Assembly: GCF_014534745.1 (NCBI RefSeq) | Contig: NZ_JACVVP010000003.1 | Coordinates: forward strand, 1-64,000 | Source: Flammeovirga sp. EKP202 | GTDB lineage: Bacteria > Bacteroidota > Bacteroidia > Cytophagales > Flammeovirgaceae | DNA length: 64,000 nt | Direction: 5' to 3' | Part shown: piece by piece, positions 34,732 through 45,500 of the stretch | Layout: every line of letters begins with the position of its first letter | Numbering within the stretch: the stretch's first letter is position 1 | Translations under genes and position numbers: made by a program | The notes under the pieces: generated by a model | Databases searched by the model: none | Told to the model about the DNA's origin: nothing | The model's input: only the letters and a program-made list of their open reading frames with translations

Positions 34732-36954
34732 TTAGATTTTTATATGAAATCCCATCACCAATGTGTCATCGGTAGGCTTGTTTTGAGTCTTTATATCAGG
34801 ATTCATCCAATGATATCTTTCTTCTTCAATACAACTTTTTTGTGAGCTATAGTCTTTTTCAGCATTATCAATAAGCAAATTACGAAGGTTTTTCTCTAGG
34901 AATTTTTTACCTCTACTACCTCCAAATTGATCAGGGAGACCGTCTGAATATAAATAAAACTTCAGATCGTTTGTAAGTGGAATTGTGTGTTTATGGAAAG
35001 TGTATTGGAATGGAGATAAAGAATCACAAACAGATCTTTTTGTGCCTTTTATGTAATTACTTTCTCCGTTTTCAATGTACAATAAAGGTCTCCTCGCTCC
35101 GGAATATTCCAAAGTGTGGTTTTTCATATTGATTGTAACTACAGCCATATCAATACCTACCATGTCTTCATTTTGATCAAAGATTTTACTCATCACTTCA
35201 TCCAATTTCGTTAATATTCTGTCGGGAGCAGTAATACCGGATTGGATGATTTGATTCAAGGTTTTGATCCCCAATGTTGCTAATAACGCTGCAGGAACAC
35301 CATGTCCAGCAAAATCCATCATTGAAATAATGATCTTATGATCAATAACAGAAATATTATAAACATCACCACTTACTTTTTGGGCAGGGCGTAATAAAAT
35401 AAAGTAATCTTTAATGAAGTTATTGATCTCTTCGGGGATGCTATTCAGTGATTGCTGAATTTTCGAAGCATATTGTAAACTATCCGTCAATTCATCATTA
35501 ATATCTTTGATTGCTTTGTTTTGTTTCCTGATTCTGGTGTGTGCCTTTCTTATCTTTTTATTATTGATAAAAACATAAATACCGAAAGAAGACAAAACAA
35601 CAATAACTAACGCAAATGAGAAGTTTAATTTTTTTTGATAGTGAATCGCTTCTTCTTTTCTTTCTTTTTCTTTTTGAAGCTTATCAATTTTAAGTAGTTG
35701 ATCTCTATTGTTGTACTTCTCGTGTATGACAGCGAGATCTTTTTTATTGGCATCTTCAGTGAAATTGATTTCAATTTTTTGAAGTATTTTTTGAGCCTCA
35801 AAAGCTTTACTGTAATTTCTTTGAGCGGCGTAAACTTCTACAAGGAGCTTATAAATATTTCTCTTTTCGGGAGTGAAATTATTTTCATCTTGATAACTAT
35901 CGAGTGTTTTTAGAAGCTTTTGTAAAGCGATATCATATTTTCGAATGTTGAGATAAGCTTCTCCTTGAATTCTGTAAGCTCTATTTAACCCTCCATCAGA
36001 TTTTATTTCTTGAAAGATCTCACCGCCTTTTTTACTAAACGCAATGGCGTCAGTGTACTTATCTTTGAGTAATAGAATATCGGCAATATTGAGATATACT
36101 TCTCCAACTCTGTATCTTGAATTAAACTTTTCGAAGGTCGCAAGGGCAACATAAAATTGATCCAAAGCCTTATCATACTCTTCAAACTCATGGTAGACAG
36201 CACCCAAATTATTAGAGACAAGTGCTAAGCCGTATTCGTCATTGAGTTCTAATCTTAAATCTTTAGAACGAGTGAAGAAGCTTTTTGCCAGCTCTAGTTC
36301 TCTAGTCAATAAGTGTATTTGCCCAATATTGTTGTAGGCAATGGCTAAATCTTTTGGTCTGTTCAGTTTGGAATTCAATTCAGCATCCTTGATATAGTGT
36401 TGAATTGCTTGAGTATATTTTCCTTGAATTTTATAGATAGCTCCTATGTTGTTAAGAGCAATGGATTCACTGGTGAAATCGCCATACTTTTTACTGTAAT
36501 CAATAGCTTTTTGATAAGTTTCTATAGCCTCGCCATACTTTTTTAAGCCCTTCTTATTTCTAGCAACTTCCAATAATAATATGGATAATAATTCGACCTG
36601 ATTTGTCTTTTTAGCCCAATACATGCTAGACATAGAGGCAGTTACCCCGTCTTTATAGTTCTGAGTTCTTCTTAGTGCTTTTGCTTGCACATTATAAGCC
36701 ATAGCCAATGGTTTGTACATCAGCTGCTTTTGGTATCTTTTTATTAACAGCTGCGAATTTTGGACACAGCTGTCATATGCCCTTTGTTTGTAAAGTAGCT
36801 CTAATTTTTTTTGGTAAACAGTAATTGAATCAGAAAGTGTAACTTGACTTTTTGTTGCCTCCAAGTTTGTTTGATTACTGCTAGCGAATACCCAATTTGT
36901 TGTTAATAAAAAGAGGCAGTTAATTATTAGTAGTAATTTGTTTCCGATAGTAAT
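34732..36954 (-). CDS. TPR sensor with membrane anchor and SpoIIE-type PP2C phosphatase domain
   Basis: Signalling protein: a periplasmic array of tetratricopeptide repeats (about 8, residues 30-400; for example SIALNNIGAIYKIQGKYTQA), one membrane helix LNFSFALVIVVLSSFGIYVF, a short coiled coil and a cytoplasmic SpoIIE phosphatase domain with KVSGDVYNISVID, MMDFAGHGVPAALLATLGI and FYLYSDGLPDQFGG. Such proteins dephosphorylate anti-sigma-factor antagonists. The obvious TTG at 36864 gives 710 residues without a signal peptide. The frame stays open upstream and encodes a good one (NKLLLIINCLFLLTTNWVFA), reachable only from a non-standard codon such as the ATT at 36954, which I use here with low certainty. 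The end of the gene is firm. Confidence 0.82.
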   Translation of the reverse strand: MTIGNKLLLIINCLFLLTTNWVFASSNQTNLEATKSQVTLSDSITVYQKKLELLYKQRAYDSCVQNSQLLIKRYQKQLMYKPLAMAYNVQAKALRRTQNYKDGVTASMSSMYWAKKTNQVELLSILLLEVARNKKGLKKYGEAIETYQKAIDYSKKYGDFTSESIALNNIGAIYKIQGKYTQAIQHYIKDAELNSKLNRPKDLAIAYNNIGQIHLLTRELELAKSFFTRSKDLRLELNDEYGLALVSNNLGAVYHEFEEYDKALDQFYVALATFEKFNSRYRVGEVYLNIADILLLKDKYTDAIAFSKKGGEIFQEIKSDGGLNRAYRIQGEAYLNIRKYDIALQKLLKTLDSYQDENNFTPEKRNIYKLLVEVYAAQRNYSKAFEAQKILQKIEINFTEDANKKDLAVIHEKYNNRDQLLKIDKLQKEKERKEEAIHYQKKLNFSFALVIVVLSSFGIYVFINNKKIRKAHTRIRKQNKAIKDINDELTDSLQYASKIQQSLNSIPEEINNFIKDYFILLRPAQKVSGDVYNISVIDHKIIISMMDFAGHGVPAALLATLGIKTLNQIIQSGITAPDRILTKLDEVMSKIFDQNEDMVGIDMAVVTINMKNHTLEYSGARRPLLYIENGESNYIKGTKRSVCDSLSPFQYTFHKHTIPLTNDLKFYLYSDGLPDQFGGSRGKKFLEKNLRNLLIDNAEKDYSSQKSCIEEERYHWMNPDIKTQNKPTDDTLVMGFHIKI

Positions 36955-37008
36955 TGTACAATTAGTAATATATTGTATAATTATATTAATATATTTTTGT
37001 AAAAAAAA

Positions 37009-37038
37009 AAGATTAGGTGTTTTTTTTTACCTAATCTT
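37009..37038 (-). terminator. Terminator downstream of ruvB
   Basis: Stem AAGATTAGGT (37010-37019) with ACCTAATCTT (37029-37038), loop of nine T with flanking A-runs on the plus strand, i.e. a T-run after the hairpin on the minus strand. It ends the ruvB transcript ahead of the TPR/SpoIIE gene. Confidence 0.85.
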
Positions 37039-37068
37039 CTTATTTCTTAACTATGATGCGTTTTGATA

Positions 37069-38100
37069 CTAAAACAAGGTGTTTTGAGTACCATCTGATG
37101 GAGGAACCATACCTAAATGTTCATAAGCTTTTAACGTGACTTCTCTGCCCCTTGAAGTTCTTTTGATGAATCCCTCTTGAATTAAAAATGGCTCATAAAC
37201 TTCTTCAATTGTTTCAGCTTCGTCTCCGCAAGCAGTGGCAATTGTAGTGATACCTACTGGACCTCCCTTGAACTTTTCAATGATTGTAGATAAAATACGA
37301 TTATCCATTTCATCTAATCCGCCTTGGTCTACATTGAGAGCACCAAGTGCCATTTTTGCAATGTCCAACGTAATGGTTCCGTCCCCTTTAATTTCTGCGA
37401 AATCACGAGTTCTTCTCAACAAGTTATTGGCAATACGTGGAGTGCCTCTACTCCTCCTTGCAATCTCAAAAGCAGCGTCATCATTGATGGGTGTTTCTAA
37501 TATATTTGAAGATCTTTTTACAATGGAAGTCAACAATTTAGAATCATAGTACTGCAACCTTGCATTGATGCCAAATCGAGCTCTTAAAGGGGCTGTTAGA
37601 AGACCAGATCTTGTAGTTGCTCCAATCAGTGTAAAAGGATTTAGGTCAATTTGAATTGTCCTAGCGTTTGGACCAGAATCAAGCATAATATCAATTCTGA
37701 AGTCCTCCATAGCAGAATACAAATATTCCTCTACAACCGGATTCAAACGGTGTATTTCATCAATAAATAAAACATCATTGTCTTCTAAATTGGTAAGTAG
37801 TCCAGCCAAATCACTTGGTTTTTCTAATACCGGACCTGATGTGATTTTGATTTCGGCTTCCATTTCATTGGCAATGATATTGGAGAGCGTCGTCTTACCC
37901 AATCCTGGAGGTCCATGCAATAATACATGATCTAAGGGTTCTCCTCTTTTTTTGGCTGCAAGAACAAATATTTCTAAGTTTTCAACAATTTTTTGTTGAC
38001 CGGTGAAGTCATCAAATGAGAGAGGTCTTAATGCTCTTTCAACATCCCTTTCTGCATCTGAAAATCCTTCATTATCTCCTTTTAAGTAATCTTCTCTCAT
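37069..38100 (-). CDS. ruvB: Holliday junction DNA helicase RuvB
   Basis: AAA+ motor that drives branch migration with RuvA. The 343 residues show the N-terminal [15 protein letters not shown], Walker [10 protein letters not shown] at 63-71, Walker B with [10 protein letters not shown], sensor region [20 protein letters not shown] and the C-terminal winged helix ([18 protein letters not shown]). Length is the family norm. RuvA and RuvC genes are not in the window. The gene is single, divergent from the M16 gene. Confidence 0.97.
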   Translation of the reverse strand: MREDYLKGDNEGFSDAERDVERALRPLSFDDFTGQQKIVENLEIFVLAAKKRGEPLDHVLLHGPPGLGKTTLSNIIANEMEAEIKITSGPVLEKPSDLAGLLTNLEDNDVLFIDEIHRLNPVVEEYLYSAMEDFRIDIMLDSGPNARTIQIDLNPFTLIGATTRSGLLTAPLRARFGINARLQYYDSKLLTSIVKRSSNILETPINDDAAFEIARRSRGTPRIANNLLRRTRDFAEIKGDGTITLDIAKMALGALNVDQGGLDEMDNRILSTIIEKFKGGPVGITTIATACGDEAETIEEVYEPFLIQEGFIKRTSRGREVTLKAYEHLGMVPPSDGTQNTLF

Positions 38101-38153
38101 TATTAGTGAAAAAACTTTCTTTGATGTTTTCCTTTGGTGAAATCGATCTGTTG

Positions 38154-38161
38154 CAAATTAA
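38154..38161 (-). promoter_or_regulatory. Possible -7 box of ruvB
   Basis: On the minus strand TTAATTTG followed by CAACAG, a one-mismatch version of TAnnTTTG with the frequent TTTGCA extension, 54 nt before the ruvB start. No convincing upstream TTG. Confidence 0.3.
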
Positions 38162-38272
38162 AATAGATGATTTCCATTGTTAAGAGCATGTTTAATGCAT
38201 TATTTCTGATTCTAAGCATTGATTAAAACAGACTCTAAAACAAAGTTAGTAAAATGTTTGCTCTAATTTGAA

Positions 38273-38303
38273 TTTGGAAAGTGGTATAGGTCTGCTAACT
38301 TTA
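38273..38303 (+). promoter_or_regulatory. Promoter of the M16-porQ pair
   Basis: TTTG at 38273-38276, exactly 19 nt, then TAACTTTA at 38296-38303, one mismatch from TAnnTTTG. It lies 24 nt before the start codon at 38327. Confidence 0.4.
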
Positions 38304-38326
38304 TATACTTATTATAAAATAACACA

Positions 38327-39565
38327 ATGATAAAGTTCTCAGCGTTCGAATTAGATAACGGCTTGAAAGTTTATGTTCATGAAGACCATAATATCGCTTC
38401 GGCTGTTTTAAATATAATGTATGATGTGGGGTCGAGAGATGAGGATCCAGAAAAAACAGGTTTTGCTCACTTATTTGAGCACTTAATGTTTGGTGGGTCC
38501 ATCAATATTCCTTCTTATGATACTCCTCTTCAGAAAGTTGGGGGGACTAATAATGCATTTACTTCACCTGATATAACAAACTATTATATTACTTTACCTG
38601 CTCAAAATCTTGAGACTGCTTTTTGGTTGGAAGCTGACAGAATGTTGAGTTTATCGTTTGACCCTAATGTATTAGAGGTACAGCGTAAAGTAGTAATTGA
38701 AGAGTACAAACAGCGTTATATTAATCAACCTTACGGAGATGTGTGGCATCATTTGAGAGATCTTGCTTATAAAGAACATTCCTATCGATGGCCTACTATT
38801 GGTAGAGAAATCAAGCATATTGAAGAGGCCACGATGGAAGATGTAAAAGCATTTTTTCAAAAATATTATGTACCTTCCAATGCAGTGATGGTAGTGGCAG
38901 GAAATGTGAAGTTGGAAGAGGTGAAACAGTTGGCTAAAAAATGGTTTGAGCCTATACCTTCAGGTAAAAAAACAAAAAGAAATATTCCAGTTGAACCTAT
39001 TCAAGTGGCACCAAGAAGAAAGATTGTGGAAGAAAAAGTTCCATTGGATGTGCTTTATAAAGTATGGCATATGGAAGGGAGGTCACAAGATGGTTATTAC
39101 ACAACAGACCTAATTAGTGATCTTTTAGGAAGAGGGAAGTCGTCATTACTTTATGAGAAATTGGTGAAGGACACGAAAGTTTTTTCTGGCATCTCAGCAT
39201 TTATTACTGGTTCATTTGAGCCAGGTTTGTTTTGTATTACTGGAAAAACAGCTGACGGAGTATCTTTAGAAGATGCAGAAGGTGAACTTCAAAATGTGAT
39301 TGATGGCTTTATCGACTCAAAAGTAGATATAGAAAATTTAGAAAAAGTGAAGAATCAAGCGGAATTTTCAATGACATATGGAAAAACCGAAATTCTACCG
39401 AGGGCCATGTCCATTGCCTATGGAGCAATGCTTGGAAACCCAAACTTGATCAATGAAGAAGAAGAGAAGCTAAGAGGGGTCACAATCGATCAAATAGAAA
39501 CAAAAAAGAGTACTTTATTCAATCCGAATAATAGCTCAACATTATTTTATAAGGCAAAACGATAA
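38327..39565 (+). CDS. M16-family zinc peptidase
   Basis: Insulinase-type metallopeptidase of 412 residues, one-chain M16B size. The inverted zinc motif is intact: HLFEH at residues 48-52, with the third ligand Glu near residue 127 in RKVVIEEYKQR. The C-terminal half (VAPRRKIVEEKVPLDVLYK to SSLLYEKLVKDTKVFSGIS) lacks the Arg and Tyr of the substrate-binding motif (Leu and Phe instead), which the zinc-less M16 protein at 24232 does have. No signal peptide. Its stop overlaps the porQ start by one base, so the two are translationally coupled. Confidence 0.9.
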   Translation: MIKFSAFELDNGLKVYVHEDHNIASAVLNIMYDVGSRDEDPEKTGFAHLFEHLMFGGSINIPSYDTPLQKVGGTNNAFTSPDITNYYITLPAQNLETAFWLEADRMLSLSFDPNVLEVQRKVVIEEYKQRYINQPYGDVWHHLRDLAYKEHSYRWPTIGREIKHIEEATMEDVKAFFQKYYVPSNAVMVVAGNVKLEEVKQLAKKWFEPIPSGKKTKRNIPVEPIQVAPRRKIVEEKVPLDVLYKVWHMEGRSQDGYYTTDLISDLLGRGKSSLLYEKLVKDTKVFSGISAFITGSFEPGLFCITGKTADGVSLEDAEGELQNVIDGFIDSKVDIENLEKVKNQAEFSMTYGKTEILPRAMSIAYGAMLGNPNLINEEEEKLRGVTIDQIETKKSTLFNPNNSSTLFYKAKR

Positions 39566-40629
39566 TGAAGCAATTATCTATTTATCTGTACTTAATTTTT
39601 TTAACTTTCATTACTCCAATTCATTCAACATTTGCTCAATTGGGAGGAAGTGAAACCTATAGTTTTTTAGGAGTACCTACCAATGCACGTCAAGTTGGTC
39701 TAGGAGGTTTTTTAGTGTCTTCAGGAATTGATGATCCCAATGCCATGTTTTATAACTCGGCTCTTTTAGGAGATGAATCAGTCAACAAAGTCACTTTTAA
39801 TTATTTTGATTATCATACTACCGCAGGCTTAACTTCATTAGGTTATGCTCATAAAGTTGGAAAAGGGATTGTTGGAGTCGGCATGGGATATATGGGGTAT
39901 GGAAGTTTCGATGGTTTTGATGATCAAGGCAATTCCACGGGAACTTACACGGCTAATGATTTCTGGTTTCAAGGAAGTTATACAAGAAGGCAAGGTGTAT
40001 TCTCGATGTCTGCAAATGTGAGATTTGCGGCCTCATCCATTGAAACTTATAAGTCAAATGCATTAATGTTTGATTTGAATGGAGCTTTTATACACCCAAC
40101 AAAAGACTTAGTTGTGGGTTTAGTAATAAAGAATGCAGGTTTTGTAATGAGGGATTATCAACCAAATGATAATTCTGAATTACCATTTGATACTCAGTTA
40201 GGTATATCTTTTAAACCGGAAAGAATGCCAATCCGTTTTTCGATTACCTATCATCATTTGCATCAGTTTGATATTACCTATACTGACAGTTCATTGAAAG
40301 GAGAAAAAGACGCTTTTGGCAATGATCTTTATACAGAACCGGGTTTTGCTGACAAATTGTCACGTCATTTTAGCTTTGGCGGTGAATTTGTTTTAGGAAA
40401 AGTGCTTAACCTTCGTGTCGGCTATAATGTAATGCGTAGGAAAGAAATGGTAACCCAAGGCGTGAAAGGATTAGCTGGAATGTCAGTAGGAGCATCATTG
40501 AAAATTAAAAAGCACATTGACTTTGGATATAGTGCCGCTTGGTATCACGTTGCAGGAGCAACCAATAGTTTGACTTTAGCAGTTGCCACATCAGGCTGGG
40601 ATAAAAGAAAAAAGACGGTCATTGAATAG
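39565..40629 (+). CDS. porQ: Type IX secretion system protein PorQ
   Basis: Outer-membrane beta-barrel of 354 residues in the PorV/PorQ family. It is part of the attachment complex on the surface, reported with PorU, PorV and PorZ. Signal peptide ends at HSTFAQ (about residue 25). The diagnostic N-terminus is GGSETYSFLGVPTNARQVGL followed by GGFLVSSGIDDPNAMFYNSA. The rest shows alternating strands to the end (NSLTLAVATSGWDKRKK). It overlaps the M16 peptidase gene by one base. Confidence 0.9.
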   Translation: MKQLSIYLYLIFLTFITPIHSTFAQLGGSETYSFLGVPTNARQVGLGGFLVSSGIDDPNAMFYNSALLGDESVNKVTFNYFDYHTTAGLTSLGYAHKVGKGIVGVGMGYMGYGSFDGFDDQGNSTGTYTANDFWFQGSYTRRQGVFSMSANVRFAASSIETYKSNALMFDLNGAFIHPTKDLVVGLVIKNAGFVMRDYQPNDNSELPFDTQLGISFKPERMPIRFSITYHHLHQFDITYTDSSLKGEKDAFGNDLYTEPGFADKLSRHFSFGGEFVLGKVLNLRVGYNVMRRKEMVTQGVKGLAGMSVGASLKIKKHIDFGYSAAWYHVAGATNSLTLAVATSGWDKRKKTVIE

Positions 40630-40719
40630 GAGTAGAATAAAATTTTCTCATGAAGAGTTTCTCCGTATATTCAGAATCCATTGCTAAGAAATTGAAGTTA
40701 TACAAAAGATAAACATAGC

Positions 40720-42090
40720 ATGTTAGAGAACTCATCATATTTAACCCCAAGAGAGATTGTTGCAGAATTAGACAAATACATTATCGGTCAAGACGATGCT
40801 AAAAAGAATGTAGCCATTGCTCTTAGAAATCGTTGGCGTAGAATGAACGTAGCTGGCGATATGCAAAAAGAGATCATGCCTAACAATATATTAATGATTG
40901 GTTCTACTGGTGTTGGTAAAACAGAAATTGCCCGCCGTTTAGCAAAGGTCGCTAAGGCACCATTTGTAAAAGTAGAAGCATCAAAATTTACAGAAGTTGG
41001 TTATGTGGGTAGAGATGTGGAAAGTATGGTACGTGACCTTGTAGAACAAGCCGTAACAATGGTTCGAGACCAGAAAAAAGCATTAGTAGAAGAAAAAACA
41101 GCTCAAGCAGTAGAGGATGTGATCTTAGATGCTTTGATTCCACCTTTAAAAGGAACACCTTCAACAAATAATGGTGAGTATGTTTCTCAAGATCATGAAT
41201 TGAATGAAAAAACGAGAGAGCGTTTTAGAGAAAAATTACGTACAGGAGAACTTGAGGAAAGAAAAATCGATGTAACTGTAGATAAAAACGGAGGAAATCT
41301 TGGTTTTATTGGAGGATCACCGATCGATGAAGGTTCAATGATGAACATTCAAGAAATGATCAACGGTATGATGCCAAAGAAAACGAAGAAGAGAAAAATG
41401 ACGATTGCTGAGGCTCGTAAAATTCTTGTTGATCAAGAAAGTTCAAAATTGATTGACATGGACGAGGTGAAGGATGAAGCTGTTCGTTTAGCAGAAAACT
41501 CTGGTATTATCTTTATTGATGAGATTGATAAAGTAGCAAGTGGTGGCAATAAAAATGGTGCAGATGTATCACGTCAAGGCGTACAGAGAGATTTGCTTCC
41601 AATTGTAGAAGGTAGTACTGTAAATACGAAGCACGGTATCGTGAAAACAGACCACATGCTTTTTGTAGCAGCAGGAGCATTCCACGTTGCTAAACCTTCT
41701 GACTTGATTCCAGAATTACAGGGACGTTTCCCTATCAGAGTTGAGTTACAAAGCTTAACAGATAAAGACTTTAAAGTAATCTTAAGACAACCGAAAAATG
41801 CATTGACTAAACAGTATGAAGCATTATTAGGTTCTGAAAATGTTCAATTATCATTTAATGAAGATGCTTTAGATGAAATTGCACGTTTAGCTTATGAGAT
41901 CAATGTTGAAGTAGAAAATATTGGAGCGAGAAGATTACACACGGTAATGTCTCACTTATTAAACGACCTATTGTTTGATGTACCAGATGTAATTGGTGCA
42001 AATGCTCAAATCGTAGTGACAAAAGAAATGGTCAATGAAAGACTTTCAAGTTTAGTGAAAAACAGAGACTTAAGTCAATACATTATCTAA
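40720..42090 (+). CDS. hslU: ATP-dependent protease ATPase subunit HslU
   Basis: AAA+ unfoldase partner of the HslV peptidase. The 456 residues show TPREIVAELDKYIIGQDDAK, Walker A GSTGVGKTE (61-69), pore loop GYVG (94-97), the intermediate domain (residues 110-240, with MNIQEMINGMMPKKTKKRKM) and Walker B IIFIDEID. The C-terminal tail ends with NRDLSQYII, the element that docks into HslV. hslV is not adjacent within the window and normally precedes hslU. Confidence 0.96.
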   Translation: MLENSSYLTPREIVAELDKYIIGQDDAKKNVAIALRNRWRRMNVAGDMQKEIMPNNILMIGSTGVGKTEIARRLAKVAKAPFVKVEASKFTEVGYVGRDVESMVRDLVEQAVTMVRDQKKALVEEKTAQAVEDVILDALIPPLKGTPSTNNGEYVSQDHELNEKTRERFREKLRTGELEERKIDVTVDKNGGNLGFIGGSPIDEGSMMNIQEMINGMMPKKTKKRKMTIAEARKILVDQESSKLIDMDEVKDEAVRLAENSGIIFIDEIDKVASGGNKNGADVSRQGVQRDLLPIVEGSTVNTKHGIVKTDHMLFVAAGAFHVAKPSDLIPELQGRFPIRVELQSLTDKDFKVILRQPKNALTKQYEALLGSENVQLSFNEDALDEIARLAYEINVEVENIGARRLHTVMSHLLNDLLFDVPDVIGANAQIVVTKEMVNERLSSLVKNRDLSQYII

Positions 42091-42121
42091 GTCTCAAATT
42101 ATAAAAGAGAATTAGAATAAT

Positions 42122-42155
42122 AAATCCCAATCTCATTCATTTGAGGTTGGGATTT
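42122..42155 (+). terminator. Terminator downstream of hslU
   Basis: Fourteen-bp stem AAATCCCAATCTCA (42122-42135) with TGAGGTTGGGATTT (42142-42155), one T-G pair, six-base loop, then TTGTG. Placed 31 nt after the hslU stop. Confidence 0.9.
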
Positions 42156-42563
42156 TTGTGTTTTAGCCTAAATATTAAATAAATACAATTTTTTCTTCTA
42201 TCTATGTGAAGGATATTAAGATAAAATTATGTAATATTATAAAGGAAAATTAACCTTTTTTCATCTTCGATAGAAAAAGATATTACATTCTACTAAGACT
42301 TTAAACAAAATATAGGACTGACAAAGCGTTTTTCATGAACTCTTTCTACCATCAACACTCTATTGGCAAATGACCTATTATTGATTTGAATATAAGTTTT
42401 ACTTTATAGTTCAAATTTCTTAATACATCACCCTCTGATAGATGAACCTATTACTTTAAGGCATTAATATAGAAAGTGCATATCTCTTCAATAAATGAAC
42501 TGAAAGCAAATTATCAAAGATGAACTTAAATGTAGACTTCTATTATTAAACCATCCTTAACTA
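42156..42563 (+). other. Intergenic region ahead of the SusC operon
   Basis: About 410 nt without an ORF above 15 codons (one 12-codon ORF at 42335). AT-rich. No exact TAnnTTTG box was found; TTGATTTG near 42387 has one mismatch. It probably holds the promoter and regulator site for the SusC operon, but I see no inverted repeat that would identify it. Confidence 0.4.
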
Positions 42564-45500
42564 ATGAGACTTAGAACAATCTTATGTTGCTTGCTCTCTG
42601 TATTATCGATCTCAATCTCACTTGCACAAGAAAGAGTAGTAACAGGCACAATTACTAGTGAAGGCGACCCATTACCAGGTGTAACCGTCGTTGTCAAGGG
42701 TACAAGGCGAGGAGCTGTATCCGATGTCAATGGAAACTACAAAATAGCACTTCAGCCAAATGATAAGGTGCTTATGTACAATTTTATTGGCTTAAAATCA
42801 CAAGAAGTAGAAGTAGGAAATCAATCTAAGATTGATGTAGTCATGGAATCTGATACCGAACAATTAGATGAAGTGATTGTCACTGCGAATGCCATTGAAC
42901 GTGAAAAACGAACACTGGGTTATGCTGTTACTTCTGTTAAAGGAGAAGAAGTGGAACGAGTAAAGTCAACGAACTTCTTGAATTCTCTTTCAGGGAAAGT
43001 ACCAGGAGTACAAATTTCTCAAGCCAGTTCAAACCCTGGTGGTTCTACCAGAATCGTAATCAGAGGTACAAACTCATTAAGTGGAGGAAATCAACCACTC
43101 ATGGTGGTAGATGGAGTTCCGGTGAGTAATGCCAATGTCTCGACAGGTAGTGGAATCCAAGGAGCATTTGATGCTGGTAATGGTGCAGGAGAAATCAATC
43201 CGGCAGATATTGCTTCTGTTACGGTATTGAAAGGAGCTTCTGCCGCGGCACTTTACGGATCGAGGGCGGCAAACGGAGCCATCATTATTACGACCAAAAG
43301 GGGTAAGGCTTCAGAAGGACCAACTGTGAGTATTAGTTCAAGTTTTAGAGCGGAAATGCCTAACCGATTACCTTCTTTTCAAAATGAGTATGCACAAGGT
43401 TCTTATGGCAAGTACGATAAACGATTTGAAAATGGATGGGGACCAAAAATAGAAGGTCAGATTGTTCCTTCGTATAATTATACAGCAGATACAGCAGATT
43501 TACCCGAAAGTCAGTGGCCTTTGGAGACACTGACTGCATATCCAGATAATGTAAAAGATTTCTATGAAACAGGTACTTTATTTATCAATTCTATTGATGT
43601 ATCGAGTGCTACAGAAAAAGGCGATTATAGACTTGGTTTTACATCAATGAACCAAAAAGGTATTGTTCCTGGAGCTGGACTAGATAGATATACATTTGCG
43701 ATCAATGCAGGACAGCAGTTGAATAAAGTGATTAAATCACGTGTTGGTATTAACTATGTAAAGTCGGAGACAAGAGGATCTGTTTCTCAAGGAGGCAACT
43801 CCCCAAATGTTTTGACGACGATTATTAATGGCATCCCAAGAACAACTTCTATTCAACGCCTTCAATTAGTAGATGGGGAACAAAATCCTATAGGGCGTTT
43901 CTCCAATAGCCCATATTGGGTAGCCGAAAAAAATGGTAATGATGTTAATTTAAATCGTTTCTTCGGTTTTGGAATGTTAGAAGCTGATGCAACAGATTGG
44001 TTAAGTTTTAGAGCAAGAGTAGGTTTAGATTATAGAGTCGATAAAAGGTTTAGAAGATCAGCAAAAGGAACATTAGGGGCAATTAATGGCTCATTTACTA
44101 CAGATGATTTAGAAAATACAGAGCTGACAACTTCATTAATGGCTACTATTCAAAAAGAATTTGCAGAGCGCTTTAAGTTGACGGCAATTATTGGTCATGA
44201 ATATAACAGTAGAACGTTTCAGAGAAGTACACTAAATGCTTCAGAACTTTCGGTCTCTAACTTATATGCTCCAACTAATGCTAAAAATACAACAAGTACA
44301 GCGGATTATGTGGAATCAAGACTCCTTGGATTGTATGGAGATATCTCATTGACTTACAATAATTATTTGACGTTGAATGTCACAATGAGAAACGATTGGT
44401 CGTCCACACTTCCTAAAAATAATAACTCTTATTTCTATCCATCAGCGAGTTTATCATTTGTATTTTCTGATGCATTTAAAATTCATAATGATATTTTCTC
44501 TTTTGGTAAGCTTCGTTTGAGTGCTGCACAAGTGGGTAATGATACTAATCCTTATCAATTGGATTATAATTACTTTCCACTATCATCTTATTTCGGTCAG
44601 TATGGCACCACAAACAACTACCCTTTTAATGGACAAACAGCTTACTCTGCAACAAGTGTGATTCCACCAGACAACTTGGTGCCAGAACGTCAAAATTCAT
44701 GGGAAATTGGAACAGAACTTAGTTTCTTTAATGGAAGAGTGGGAGTTGATTTTACTTACTATAATATAGAAACAACGAATCAGATTTTGGCAGTACCAAC
44801 ACCAGAATCAACAGGGTATGCTAGTAAAAGAGTCAATGCCGGTTCAGTAGCCAACCAAGGAATTGAGTTATTACTTTCATTTATTCCGGTACAGACTAAA
44901 TCATTTGAATGGACTTCTCAGATCAATTTTACTAAAAATGAGAATGAGGTGACTGAATTAACGGAAGGTTTAGAAAAACTTCAGATTGCCTCTGGTTTTA
45001 ATGGTGTTTCTGTAGAAGCTGTTCCTGGAGAGTCACTTCAATTACAAGGTGTAGGGTTTAAGAGATCTGAGACTGGAGAAATACTAGTTGATCCAAAAAC
45101 AGGTCTTAGAATGCAAGGTGATGAACAAACCTTTGGTGAAATACAACCGGATTTTCTTTTAGGCTTCCAAAATAGCTTTACATATAAAGGTATTACATTA
45201 AACTTTTTAATTGATTGGAATCAAGGAGGTAAAATGGTTTCAAGAACAGTTGGAGATTTAAGGTTTAATGGTTTAGCAGAAGAAACTGCTGTAAATAGAG
45301 AGCAAGTATTTATTGATAAAAACGCTTATATCGAAAATGGCGATGGATCAGTGAAGCCTAATGACATTGCCGTAACGCATCAAGATTACTGGCAAGCGTA
45401 CGCTACAAGTGGCATAGCAGAAGGAGCTGTATTCAATAAGACATATGTCAAACTTCGTGAGGTGAGTTTATCTTATGCATTACCCAAAACGCTTTTAAAG

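Noticed and set aside
42156-42563. Possible small gene before the SusC operon
   Set aside because: The longest ATG frame has about 12 codons and no ribosome-entry context.
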